A DNA stretch of 64,000 nt from Pseudothauera lacus (GTDB taxonomy: Bacteria > Pseudomonadota > Gammaproteobacteria > Burkholderiales > Rhodocyclaceae). The position numbers and the translations under genes were made by a program. This document shows positions 36,052 to 44,574 of this stretch, piece by piece; position 1 is the first letter of the stretch; every line of letters begins with the position of its first letter. The DNA is taken from positions 50,115 through 114,114 of the forward strand of contig NZ_PZKC01000014.1 of assembly GCF_003034845.1 (NCBI RefSeq), in the 5' to 3' direction. The notes below the pieces were generated by a model. It saw only the letters and a list, made by a program, of their open reading frames with translations. It made no database searches and had not been told where the DNA came from.

Positions 36052-38841
36052 GTGCCCAAGCCCCTGCGTCCCGCCGCGTACCGTCTGTTCGTCTGGCTTG
36101 CGGCCGCAGTGCTGTTCGTTGCGGCGGGCCTGCCAGCCCGCGCGGCGCCACCGGCAGAGGACGGCGCCGCGCTGCCGGTCGCCCGCATCGCCATCCTGTC
36201 CTTCCGCAGCAAGGAGATCACCCTGGCGCGCTGGCAGCCGCTGATCGATCACCTGAATGCCGAGATTCCGCGGGTCCGCTTCGAGCAGCACGCCTACAGC
36301 AACCGCGAAATGGACGCCGCGGTGGCCCGCGGTGAAGTCGATTTCGTCTTCGTCCAGCCCTCGCACTATGTCGTACTGACCTACACCCACCGGCTCTCCT
36401 CTCCATTGGCAACCCTGGTCAACCGCGAGGGTGGCGAAGCAGTCAGCATGTTCGGCGGGGTGATCTTCAGCCGCGCCGAGCGTGCAGACATAGAGGGCCT
36501 CACCGACCTGCGCGGAAAGACCGTCGCCACGCCGGATATCAGCGGTCTCGGCGGCTTTCAGATGCAGGCCTATGAACTGCTGCAGCACGGCCTGCGGCCG
36601 TTCAGGGATTACCAGGTACTGGAAACCGACCAGCCGCAGGACCGCGTCGTCGAGGCGGTGCTCTCCGGGCGCGCTGACGCGGGCTTCGTGCGCACCGGCC
36701 TGCTGGAGGCGATGCAGGCGGCTGGCAAACTCGAAGCCGGTGCCGTCAAGGTGGTGGCGGCGCGCCGTCACCAGCAGTTCCCCTTTCCGTCATCGACGGC
36801 GCTGTACCCGGAGTGGCCATTTGCGGCGATGACCCACGTCGACCGCGACCTTGCCCGTCAGGTTGCTTCGACGCTGCTGTCGATTCCCCACGACGGCGAT
36901 CTGGCGCGCCAGATGCGCATCTCCGGGTTCACCATTCCCGGCGACTACCGCAGCATCGACCATCTGCTGCGCGACCTGCGCCTGCCGCCCTTCGACCAGT
37001 TGCCCGAGTTCACTCTCGCCGAGGTATGGAAACGCTGGCAGTCCGCCTGGCTCAGCCTCATCGCCGCCATCGCCTCCTTGCTGCTGTTCAGCGTCATCCG
37101 CCTGCTCGGCCGCAACCGCGAACTGCTCGCCATCCAGCACCGCCTGGAAGACTCCGCGCGCGAGATCGCCCGCCTCGGGCAAGCCGTCGAGCAAAGTCCG
37201 GAGAGCATCATCATCACCGACCTCGACGGCAACATCCTCTACGTCAACCGCGCCTTCGAGACCAGCACCGGCTACACTGCAAAGGAGGTCATCGGCCTCA
37301 ACCCGCGCATTTTCAAGAGCCCGCGCACCGCCCCTGAAGTCCATGCCGGGCTGTGGGCAACACTGTCCGGCGGCGGCATCTGGCAGGGCGAGCTGGCCAA
37401 TCTGAGGCGCGACGGCAGCGAGTTCCAGGAGTCGGCGATCATTTCCCCGATCAAGGATGCCGACGGCAGGGTATTCGGCTATCTGGCCGTGAAGCAGGAC
37501 ATCACCGCGCGCAAGGAGGCCGAGGAGCGCATCCATCGCCTGGCCTACTACGACAGTCTCACCGGACTGCCCAACCGTGGCCGCCTCAACGAGCTGCTCG
37601 CCCACTGCCTTGCCGCCACGCCCCGCATCGACCATGGCGACGCGCTGCTGCTGGTCAATATCGACCGTTTCAAGCTCATCAACGACGCCCGCGGGCACCA
37701 ACTCGGCGATGCCCTGCTCACTGCGCTTGGCCGACGCCTGGACGAGCGCGTCGGCGAGGCCGGCAGCGTCGCGCGCATGGGCGCAGACGAGTACGCCATC
37801 CTGCTGCCGCAACTGGGCGCGGACGAAGCCGCCACCGCGGCCGCTGCCCGCCAGTGGGCAGATCGCCTGATCGCCAGCGTGGCACAACCCCTGCATATCG
37901 ACGACGAAGCCATCACGGTCACCTTCAGCATCGGCGTGGCGACCTTTCCCGACCCTGCCGACAGCACCACGGCCGACGTCCTGCGCCGCGCCGACACCGC
38001 CCTGCACCGCGCCAAGGATGGCGGTGGCAACCAGGTCGCAGTGTTCGAATCGCACATGGGCGAAGCCATCGCGCAGAGCTTCCGTATCGAGGCCGAACTG
38101 CGCCATGCGCTCGCCCACGGGGAACTGCAGCTGCACCTGCAGCCGCAGACCCTGCCCGACGGCACACTCTCCGGCGCGGAAGTACTCGTGCGCTGGCAGC
38201 ATCCGCTCGAAGGACCGATTCCACCCGGGCGCTTCATCCCGGTCGCCGAGCAGTCCGACCTCATCGTCGAGCTCAGCGCCTTCATCTTCCGCGAAGCCTG
38301 CCTGCTGCTCGCCCGCCTGCAGGCCGCCGGGGTCGACCTGCGGCTGTCGGTCAACCTCAGCCCGCGCCACTTCCGCAAGCACAGCTTCATCCCCTGGCTG
38401 AAAGGCTTGCTGGCCGATACCGGGGCCGACCCTCACCGCCTCACCCTTGAAGTCACCGAGGGCCTGTTCATCGACAACCTCAGCGAAACCGCGGCGCGCA
38501 TGGACGAGCTGTGTGCCCTCGGCATCCACTTCTCGATCGACGATTTCGGTACCGGCTACTCCTCGCTGGCCTACCTTAAGCGTCTGCCGATCCGCGAGCT
38601 GAAGATCGACAAGGGCTTCATCCAGGACGCCCCCAGCGACCCCGACGACGCCGCGCTGGTCGATGCCATCCTCGCAGTGGCGCAGAACCTGCACCTGGAG
38701 GTAGTCGCCGAAGGCATCGAGACCCCCGAGCAGGCTACCTTCCTCAGCACCCGCGGGCGCATCATCCGCCAGGGTTACCTGTTCGGCCGCCCCGAACCCG
38801 CTGAACTGTGGCTGCAGCGGTGGACAACACCGCCACTGTAA
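36052..38841 (+). CDS. PhnD-like periplasmic sensor with PAS, GGDEF and EAL domains
   Basis: A 929-residue inner-membrane signalling protein. A signal/anchor (about 12-30) leads to a PhnD-like periplasmic binding domain (about 40-310, with IAILSFRSKEITLARWQPLI and FVFVQPSHYV), a membrane helix (333-353), PAS (378-490), GGDEF (502-660) and EAL (about 680-925). The GGDEF signature reads GADEY (about 577), so cyclase activity is doubtful. The EAL site is intact (EVLVRW, SVNLSPRHF, SIDDFGTGYSSL, AEGIE), suggesting a ligand-controlled phosphodiesterase. GTG 36052 is the start, with CAGGAG 9 nt upstream; the frame upstream overlaps the Cys-rich gene. The ligand may be an oxyanion related to those of PhnD. 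Confidence 0.9.
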   Translation: MPKPLRPAAYRLFVWLAAAVLFVAAGLPARAAPPAEDGAALPVARIAILSFRSKEITLARWQPLIDHLNAEIPRVRFEQHAYSNREMDAAVARGEVDFVFVQPSHYVVLTYTHRLSSPLATLVNREGGEAVSMFGGVIFSRAERADIEGLTDLRGKTVATPDISGLGGFQMQAYELLQHGLRPFRDYQVLETDQPQDRVVEAVLSGRADAGFVRTGLLEAMQAAGKLEAGAVKVVAARRHQQFPFPSSTALYPEWPFAAMTHVDRDLARQVASTLLSIPHDGDLARQMRISGFTIPGDYRSIDHLLRDLRLPPFDQLPEFTLAEVWKRWQSAWLSLIAAIASLLLFSVIRLLGRNRELLAIQHRLEDSAREIARLGQAVEQSPESIIITDLDGNILYVNRAFETSTGYTAKEVIGLNPRIFKSPRTAPEVHAGLWATLSGGGIWQGELANLRRDGSEFQESAIISPIKDADGRVFGYLAVKQDITARKEAEERIHRLAYYDSLTGLPNRGRLNELLAHCLAATPRIDHGDALLLVNIDRFKLINDARGHQLGDALLTALGRRLDERVGEAGSVARMGADEYAILLPQLGADEAATAAAARQWADRLIASVAQPLHIDDEAITVTFSIGVATFPDPADSTTADVLRRADTALHRAKDGGGNQVAVFESHMGEAIAQSFRIEAELRHALAHGELQLHLQPQTLPDGTLSGAEVLVRWQHPLEGPIPPGRFIPVAEQSDLIVELSAFIFREACLLLARLQAAGVDLRLSVNLSPRHFRKHSFIPWLKGLLADTGADPHRLTLEVTEGLFIDNLSETAARMDELCALGIHFSIDDFGTGYSSLAYLKRLPIRELKIDKGFIQDAPSDPDDAALVDAILAVAQNLHLEVVAEGIETPEQATFLSTRGRIIRQGYLFGRPEPAELWLQRWTTPPL

Positions 38842-38973
38842 GGAAACACTGCCCCGCGCGACCAACGGACAGGATCCGGCACGCCCCCGGGTGAGGGTAG
38901 TGCTCTGATCTGCGCCCTCCGCGGTCGATCCTGACGCAGACCGGGCAACGGCTGGCACCCCCTCAATTACTGC

Positions 38974-41133
38974 ATGCGAGCGATAACGATGTCCGTCAAG
39001 AAACTCTCCCTGGCCGGCTCCCTCGCACTGCTGCTGGCGCTCTGGTTCGCCCTCGATCTCGGTCGTTTCCTCGACCTGCAGACCCTCAAGGACAGCCAGG
39101 CCGCCATCGAGGACTTCCGCAGCGCCCGCCCCTGGCTTGCCGCAGGGTTGTACTTCGCCCTCTACGTGCTGGTCACCGCGGTCTCCCTGCCCGGCGCGGC
39201 GCTGCTCACCCTGGCCGGCGGCGCGGTGTTCGGCCTGCTGTGGGGCACGCTGATCGTATCCTTTGCGTCCACCGTCGGTGCCACGCTGGCCATGCTGCTC
39301 TCGCGCTTCCTGCTGCGCGACTGGGTACAGGCGCGCTTCGGCCGCCATCTGGCGGCGATCGACGACGGCGTGCGCCGCGAAGGCGCCTTCTACCTGTTCA
39401 CCCTCAGGCTGGTGCCGGTAGTGCCCTTCTTCATGATCAACCTGCTCTTCGGCCTCACCACGCTGCCCGCGCGCACCTTCTTCTGGGTCAGCCAGGCCGG
39501 CATGCTCGCCGGCACCGTGGTGTACGTGAATGCCGGCACCCAGCTGGCGCAGATCGACTCGCTCAGCGGCATCCTCTCGCCAGCACTGCTTGCCTCCTTC
39601 GTCCTCCTCGGCCTCTTCCCGCTCATCGCCCGCAGAGTGCTCGACAGCATCCGGGCGCGCCGGGTTTACGCGCAATGGCAACGGCCCGCCCGCTTCGATC
39701 GCAATCTGGTGGTGATCGGCGGCGGCAGCGCCGGACTGGTCACCGCCTACATCGCGGCCGCAGTCAAGGCCAAGGTGACCCTGGTGGAGAAGCACAAGCT
39801 CGGCGGCGACTGCCTGAACACCGGCTGCGTGCCCTCCAAGGCGCTGATCCGTTCGGCCAGATTCCTCTCGCACGTCAGCCGCGCAGGCGAGTTCGGCATG
39901 AGCGCTGCCAGCGCCGACTTCCGCTTTGCCGAGGTGATGGAGCGTGTGCAGCGGGTGGTCAGGACCATCGAACCGCACGACTCCGCCGAGCGCTACCGCG
40001 GCCTGGGCGTGGACGTCGTCCAGGGCACGGCGCGCATCGTCACGCCGTGGGAAGTGGAGATCACCGCAGACGACGGCAGCACCCGCCGCCTGAGCACGCG
40101 CAGCATCGTCATCGCCGCCGGGGCCCGCCCCTGTGTGCCGCCGATACCGGGCATCGAAGAGGTCGGCTACCTCACTTCCGACACCGTCTGGAACCTGCGC
40201 GAGGCCCCCGGCCGCCTGCTGGTGCTCGGCGGCGGCCCCATCGGCGCCGAACTCACCCAGGCCTTTGCGCGCCTGGGCGCCAGGGTCACCCAGGTCGAGC
40301 GTGGCGCGCGCATCCTGCCGCGCGAGGACGAAGACGTGTCGCAGGCGGTGACGGCGCGCTTCGCCGCCGAGGGCATCGACGTACTGACCGGCCACGACGC
40401 CCGCCGCTTCATCATCGACAAGGGCGAAAAAGTGCTGATTGCCGACCACCACGGCAGCGCGGTACGCATCCCCTTCGACACCCTGCTGGTGGCGGTCGGG
40501 CGCACTGCCAACCTTAGCGGCTACGGGCTCGACACCCTGGGCATCCCCACCGGCAGAACCATCGCCACCAATGCCTGGCTGCAGACCAACTACCCCAACA
40601 TCTATGCCGCCGGCGACGTCGCCGGCCCCTACCAGTTCACCCACACCGCCGCGCATCAGGCCTGGTACGCGGCGGTGAACGCCTTGTTCGACCCCTTGAA
40701 GAAGTTCAAGGCCGACTACCGGGTGATCCCCTGGGCCACCTTCGTCGAACCCGAAGTCGCCCGCGTCGGCCTCAACGAACTGGAAGCACGCGAACACGGC
40801 ATCGCCTGCGAAGTCACCCGCTACGGCATCGACGACCTCGACCGCGCCATCGCCGACAGCGAGGCCCACGGCTTCGTCAAGGTACTCACCGAACCGGGGC
40901 GCGACCGCATCCTCGGGGTGACCATCGTCGGCGAACACGCCGCCGACCTGATCGCCGAATACGTGCTGGCGATGAAACACGGCATCGGCCTCAACAAGAT
41001 CCTCGGCACCATCCACATCTACCCCACCCTCGCCGAGGCCAACAAGTACGCTGCCGGCGAATGGAAACGCGCCCACGCACCGCAAAAGCTGCTCGCCTGG
41101 GTGGAACGCTTCCACGCCTGGCGCCGGGGGTGA
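38974..41133 (+). CDS. VTT (TVP38/DedA-like) membrane domain fused to mercuric-reductase-like disulfide oxidoreductase
   Basis: A 719-residue fusion. Residues 1-225 form a TVP38/VTT membrane domain (FTLRLVPVVPFFMINLLFGL). The remainder is a class I pyridine-nucleotide-disulfide oxidoreductase: FAD fold LVVIGGGSAGLVTAYI, redox pair GGDCLNTGCVPSK, NAD fold LLVLGGGPIGAEL, YAAGDVAGP and the C-terminal HIYPTLAEANKYA. The tail lacks the terminal Cys pair of MerA, so mercury reduction is unlikely. The domain pairing is found in other proteobacteria; its substrate is unknown. ATG 38974 or 38989. DUF547, sigma and anti-sigma genes follow on the same strand. Confidence 0.9.
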   Translation: MRAITMSVKKLSLAGSLALLLALWFALDLGRFLDLQTLKDSQAAIEDFRSARPWLAAGLYFALYVLVTAVSLPGAALLTLAGGAVFGLLWGTLIVSFASTVGATLAMLLSRFLLRDWVQARFGRHLAAIDDGVRREGAFYLFTLRLVPVVPFFMINLLFGLTTLPARTFFWVSQAGMLAGTVVYVNAGTQLAQIDSLSGILSPALLASFVLLGLFPLIARRVLDSIRARRVYAQWQRPARFDRNLVVIGGGSAGLVTAYIAAAVKAKVTLVEKHKLGGDCLNTGCVPSKALIRSARFLSHVSRAGEFGMSAASADFRFAEVMERVQRVVRTIEPHDSAERYRGLGVDVVQGTARIVTPWEVEITADDGSTRRLSTRSIVIAAGARPCVPPIPGIEEVGYLTSDTVWNLREAPGRLLVLGGGPIGAELTQAFARLGARVTQVERGARILPREDEDVSQAVTARFAAEGIDVLTGHDARRFIIDKGEKVLIADHHGSAVRIPFDTLLVAVGRTANLSGYGLDTLGIPTGRTIATNAWLQTNYPNIYAAGDVAGPYQFTHTAAHQAWYAAVNALFDPLKKFKADYRVIPWATFVEPEVARVGLNELEAREHGIACEVTRYGIDDLDRAIADSEAHGFVKVLTEPGRDRILGVTIVGEHAADLIAEYVLAMKHGIGLNKILGTIHIYPTLAEANKYAAGEWKRAHAPQKLLAWVERFHAWRRG

Positions 41134-41137
41134 GGCC

Positions 41138-41962
41138 ATGAGGATCCTGCGCACTCTTCTCGCCTGTCTCTTGCTGTCCGCTCCGGGCATGCACGCTGCG
41201 GCCTTCGACCACACCCACAGCCAATGGTCCAGCTTGCTCGATCGCCATGTCCGCCTGCTGGCAGACGGCAACGCCAGCCAACTCGACTATCGCGGCATGG
41301 CGCGCGACCGTGCGGCCCTGCAGGGCTATCTCGACGCACTGGCGACGGTAACGCCGGCCGAGTACGAGCAGTGGCACCGCGACCAGCGCCTCGCCTTTCT
41401 GATCAATGCCTACAACGCCTGGACGGTGGAGCTGGTGCTCGGTGGCTATCCGGGCATCACTTCCATCAAGGAGCTCGGCAGCTTCCTGCGCTCGCCGTGG
41501 AAGCGCCGCTTCATTCCGCTGCTCGGCAACCGTCTCTCGCTCGACGACATTGAACACGGCATGATCCGCGCCCCCGGCGCCTTCGACGAGCCCCGCATCC
41601 ACTTCGCCGTGGTGTGCGCCTCGGTCGGCTGCCCGATGCTGCGCCCGCACGCCTACACCGCGGACGCCCTCGACGCTCAGTTCGAAGACAGCTTGCGGCG
41701 CTTTCTCGCCGACCGCACCCGCAACCGTTTCGACGCCGGACGGGGCGTTCTGCAAGTCTCGAAAATCTTCGCCTGGTACCGCGGGGATTTCGCATCCGGC
41801 CACCGCGGCTTCGATTCGCTGCACCACACCTTTGCCCGCCACGCCGACGCACTGGGCATGGACGCATCCCAACGACAGGCAATGCTGAGCGGCGCGTACC
41901 GCATCGAGTACCTCGACTACGACTGGAGCTTGAATGACACGCCCGCGTACCTTGAGCGGTAG
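41138..41962 (+). CDS. DUF547 secreted protein
   Basis: A 274-residue protein with a signal peptide (about 1-22) and a DUF547 domain: LAFLINAYNAWTVELVLGGY, IEHGMIRAPGAFDEPRIHFA and VVCASVGCPMLRPHAY. DUF547 proteins are distant papain-like-fold relatives of unknown function. It begins 4 bp after the VTT-oxidoreductase stop, so they are cotranscribed. Confidence 0.87.
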   Translation: MRILRTLLACLLLSAPGMHAAAFDHTHSQWSSLLDRHVRLLADGNASQLDYRGMARDRAALQGYLDALATVTPAEYEQWHRDQRLAFLINAYNAWTVELVLGGYPGITSIKELGSFLRSPWKRRFIPLLGNRLSLDDIEHGMIRAPGAFDEPRIHFAVVCASVGCPMLRPHAYTADALDAQFEDSLRRFLADRTRNRFDAGRGVLQVSKIFAWYRGDFASGHRGFDSLHHTFARHADALGMDASQRQAMLSGAYRIEYLDYDWSLNDTPAYLER

Positions 41963-42114
41963 CGCCGATCACCGCCCTGGCGAGGCATCGACCCGAGCCC
42001 GCGAGGCCTTTTGAGGTAATGTATCGAGAGCCCGCAACGCATGCTGAGCTTCATCGTCTCGCACGCCCTGATCTGCGCCGAGCCCGAGCTACGCGCAGCG
42101 CATACGGAATCACC

Positions 42115-42747
42115 ATGACCGGCCGCCACACCACGCCCCCCGCTACCGCGCCCCTGCCCTTGCTCAGCGACCCGGCGCTGCTGAGCGAGCTGCACCGCGA
42201 CATGCTGCGCTTTGCCCGCCTGCAGCTGCGCGACGCCGAACTCGCCGAGGATGCCGTACAGGAAGCCATCGAGGCGGCCCTGATGAACGCCGCCACCTAC
42301 GCCGGTACGGCCACGCTGAAAACCTGGGTATTCGGCATCCTGCGCAACAAGATCATCGACATCCTGCGCCGCGGCAGCCGCTCACCCTTGCTCAGCACGG
42401 TCATCGGCAGCGACAACGACGACGAAGACGGCGCCATCGACGCCCTCTTCCGCGCCAATGGCCACTGGCACCCCGGGAGCCGCCCGGCGGCTTGGGCAGC
42501 ACCGGAGGAATCGCTGGAGAACAAGCAGTTCTGGGCGGTATTCGAAGCCTGCCTTGATCACCTCGCGGAGAACGTCGCGCGAGTGTTCATGATGCGCGAG
42601 ATGCTCGGCCTGGAAACCGCCGAGATCTGTGCCGAGCTCGGCATCACCGCGAACAACTGCCACGTCATCCTGCACCGCGCCCGCACCGGCCTGCGCGGCT
42701 GTCTGGAGAGCAACTGGTTCGTCAAGGGAGCGTGCCGCACATGTTGA
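42115..42747 (+). CDS. ECF-type sigma-70 family RNA polymerase sigma factor
   Basis: A 210-residue sigma factor. Region 2 is MLRFARLQLRDAELAEDAVQE...TLKTWVFGILRNKIIDILRR; region 4 is RVFMMREMLGLETAEICAEL...NCHVILHRAR. ATG 42115 is used; the upstream part of the longer frame has no sigma similarity. The anti-sigma gene overlaps its 3' end, the usual arrangement for control by partner release. Its regulon may include the preceding oxidoreductase-DUF547 pair (inference). Confidence 0.9.
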   Translation: MTGRHTTPPATAPLPLLSDPALLSELHRDMLRFARLQLRDAELAEDAVQEAIEAALMNAATYAGTATLKTWVFGILRNKIIDILRRGSRSPLLSTVIGSDNDDEDGAIDALFRANGHWHPGSRPAAWAAPEESLENKQFWAVFEACLDHLAENVARVFMMREMLGLETAEICAELGITANNCHVILHRARTGLRGCLESNWFVKGACRTC

Positions 42748-42971
42748 GCTGCAAGAAAGCCTCCCGTCTGTGCTCCGAGGCCCTTGACCGCGAACTCGGC
42801 CTGCGCGAGCGGCTTGCCTTGCGCATGCATCTGATGATGTGTTCTGGATGTACCAATTACCACGACCAGATGGCCTTCATCCGCCGCGTGACGACCCGCT
42901 TCGCAGACGGCGACCTGCCGCCGCATGGCGAGACGGGAAGCTGTAGCGAGGACACCCCGGAAAACAGATGA
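42741..42971 (+). CDS. Zinc-finger anti-sigma factor (zf-HC2 type)
   Basis: A 76-residue protein with the zinc-binding anti-sigma pattern CKKASRLCSEALDRELGL...RMHLMMCSGC (His-x3-Cys-x2-Cys). No membrane segment, so a soluble, possibly redox-sensitive anti-sigma factor. ATG 42741 is chosen, with AAGGGAG 10 nt upstream, overlapping the sigma gene by 7 bp. Confidence 0.82.
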   Translation: MLSCKKASRLCSEALDRELGLRERLALRMHLMMCSGCTNYHDQMAFIRRVTTRFADGDLPPHGETGSCSEDTPENR

Positions 42972-42980
42972 GCCCGCGCA

Positions 42981-43895
42981 TCACCCCGCGATTGCAAGCA
43001 GCTCACCAAGCGGCGCCCGCGCCGCCGCGCCCTGCACGACGCGCGCGATCAACGCTTCGTCGGCAACCGCTTCGAGTGCCGCCGCGCTGCCGCGCTCTCC
43101 GGTCGGCACCGCCTGCGGAAGGCCGGCGTCGCCCGCCTCCAGGCGGTACTCGCCACTGCAGGCACGGCAGTAGACATGCTCGCCGGCCTGCGCCTCGCGC
43201 CGCACCACCAGCGTAGGGCCGCACATCACGCAGTTCTGCAGCGGAATGCCGTCGTCGCTGTGCCCGGCGACATGGGCCAGCGCACCGCTGCGGCCCAACT
43301 CCATGAAGCTCAAACCGAGGTCCATGTCGAACTGCTTGCCGAGGCTCCCGGCGATGATCTCAAGCGCGCGCTCGATGCGCATGCCCGCACGGTAGGGACG
43401 GGTGCTGGTCATGGCATCGAAGGCATCGCAGACGCCTACGATACGGGCGTCGACAGGGATGGCCCCAGCGGCGAGTCCATGCGGATACCCTCCGCCGTCC
43501 GGGGTTTCGTGGTGATGCAGCACTGCCGGGCGCACCAGCGCGGCCAGAGGATGAGCGGACAGCAGACGGGCGCCGACTTCCGGGTGGGTGCGGATGACCT
43601 CGAACTCTTCGTCGGTGAGCCTGCCGGGCTTGCGCAGGATCGCGTCGGGGATGCCGATCTTACCCAGGTCGTGCAGGAAGCCGCCGATCTCCACCCGCGC
43701 CAGCGCCGCGCCGCTCAGGCCCGCCGCTTCGCCCAGCATCGCGGCGTAGCGGGACACACGCCACAGATGGCCGCCGGTGTAAGGATCGCGCGCCTCCACC
43801 ACCCATGCCATCACCAGCAGGCTGGCCAGCAGCTTGTCGGCGCCTTCAGCGTGCGAGCGGCCGGTACGACCGACAAGCCGATTCCACAGTCCCAT
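42981..43895 (-). CDS. HD-GYP c-di-GMP phosphodiesterase with C-terminal zinc ribbon
   Basis: A 304-residue cytosolic protein. The HD-GYP domain (about 22-200) has His75-Asp76 in FLHDLGKIGIPD, HHHETPDGGGYPHG (131-140 region) and CDAFDAMTSTRPYR. Behind it a treble-clef-like ribbon contains Cys222-x2-Cys225 and Cys243-x2-Cys246, unusual for this family. HD-GYP enzymes hydrolyse c-di-GMP. Its start lies just downstream of the glycosyltransferase-like gene stop (1-bp gap) so it may be the last gene of the radical SAM operon. Confidence 0.9.
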   Translation of the reverse strand: MGLWNRLVGRTGRSHAEGADKLLASLLVMAWVVEARDPYTGGHLWRVSRYAAMLGEAAGLSGAALARVEIGGFLHDLGKIGIPDAILRKPGRLTDEEFEVIRTHPEVGARLLSAHPLAALVRPAVLHHHETPDGGGYPHGLAAGAIPVDARIVGVCDAFDAMTSTRPYRAGMRIERALEIIAGSLGKQFDMDLGLSFMELGRSGALAHVAGHSDDGIPLQNCVMCGPTLVVRREAQAGEHVYCRACSGEYRLEAGDAGLPQAVPTGERGSAAALEAVADEALIARVVQGAAARAPLGELLAIAG

Positions 43896-43896
43896 C

Positions 43897-44574
43897 TCAG
43901 TTCTCCCTTCCCTTGTCCGTTCTCTTGTCCGTGGCGGGTGCGACCAAGCAGCTATAGCCCGCGAGCGCGGGCGTGCGGATGCGTACCGGACTGTGTGCAG
44001 ACGCCATCAGCCGCCGCGCCAGGGCGGCCGGCACGCAGGTTGCGTCGGGCGGCACCCCACCCACCGCCATGAAGGCGCTGCGGCGCACGAACAGCGGGTG
44101 GGTGCGATGCAGACCCGCGCGCCGGCTTGCCCGCAGCCTGATCCAGGCAGTGGCGAACCACCCGCGCATTCCCCGCGTGCAGCGCACGTCGAACCAGCCC
44201 CAGTCGCCGCCGTTCAGTTCCAGCGCGTCCTCCACCAACTGATCGGCGAAAGACGGCAGCAGCACGCCCTCGGGCAGCAGAAGCAGCACATCGGCACGCG
44301 CGAAGGCCGCCGCGGCGTTGTATTGCGCGGGCAGCGCTGCGGGCACGATGAGCAGGCGCGAGGCCATGTGGCGCAGCATCCCTGCCGCATTCGCAGCGGC
44401 CGCCCCCCTGCTTGCGATCAACTCCACGCCGCAACTGCGCAGCGGCGCCATCAGGCGCAGTTGCGCATATGCGCGCGCTGCATCCTGCGCGACCGGCAGC
44501 AGCACCGAGAGGCGGGGCGCCGGCTCGCACGTGCGCTCCGCATCGAGACCGTCGTCAGCGCACCGGCCGTTCAT
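43897..44574 (-). CDS. Degenerate TIGR04283-like glycosyltransferase lacking catalytic motifs
   Basis: About 225 residues aligning by eye with the intact TIGR04283 protein encoded at 29790-30473. VELIASRG matches VELIVVDGG; LPAQYNAAAAFARADVLLLL matches AHQMNAGAAQASGRVLLFL; WGWFDVR matches WGRFDVD; FVRRSAFMAVGGVPP matches FVTRAAFDAVGGYPP. The DxD site HADT is replaced by LPEG, GDQ by THP, and MED by TCV, so sugar transfer is unlikely. It overlaps the phosphoesterase gene by 20 bp, in an operon with an ArsS-like radical SAM protein. Probably a pseudoenzyme partner; it could also be diverging to loss. ATG 44574. Confidence 0.7.
   Translation of the reverse strand: MNGRCADDGLDAERTCEPAPRLSVLLPVAQDAARAYAQLRLMAPLRSCGVELIASRGAAAANAAGMLRHMASRLLIVPAALPAQYNAAAAFARADVLLLLPEGVLLPSFADQLVEDALELNGGDWGWFDVRCTRGMRGWFATAWIRLRASRRAGLHRTHPLFVRRSAFMAVGGVPPDATCVPAALARRLMASAHSPVRIRTPALAGYSCLVAPATDKRTDKGREN

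Noticed and set aside
38974..41133. Mercuric reductase (merA)
   Set aside because: The C-terminal Cys pair needed for Hg(II) and other mer genes are absent; a VTT membrane domain is fused instead.
36790..41271. A 1493-codon minus-strand open frame
   Set aside because: It is antisense to the GGDEF-EAL and VTT-oxidoreductase genes; Gly/Ala/Asp/Glu-rich low-complexity translation is typical of GC-biased shadow frames.
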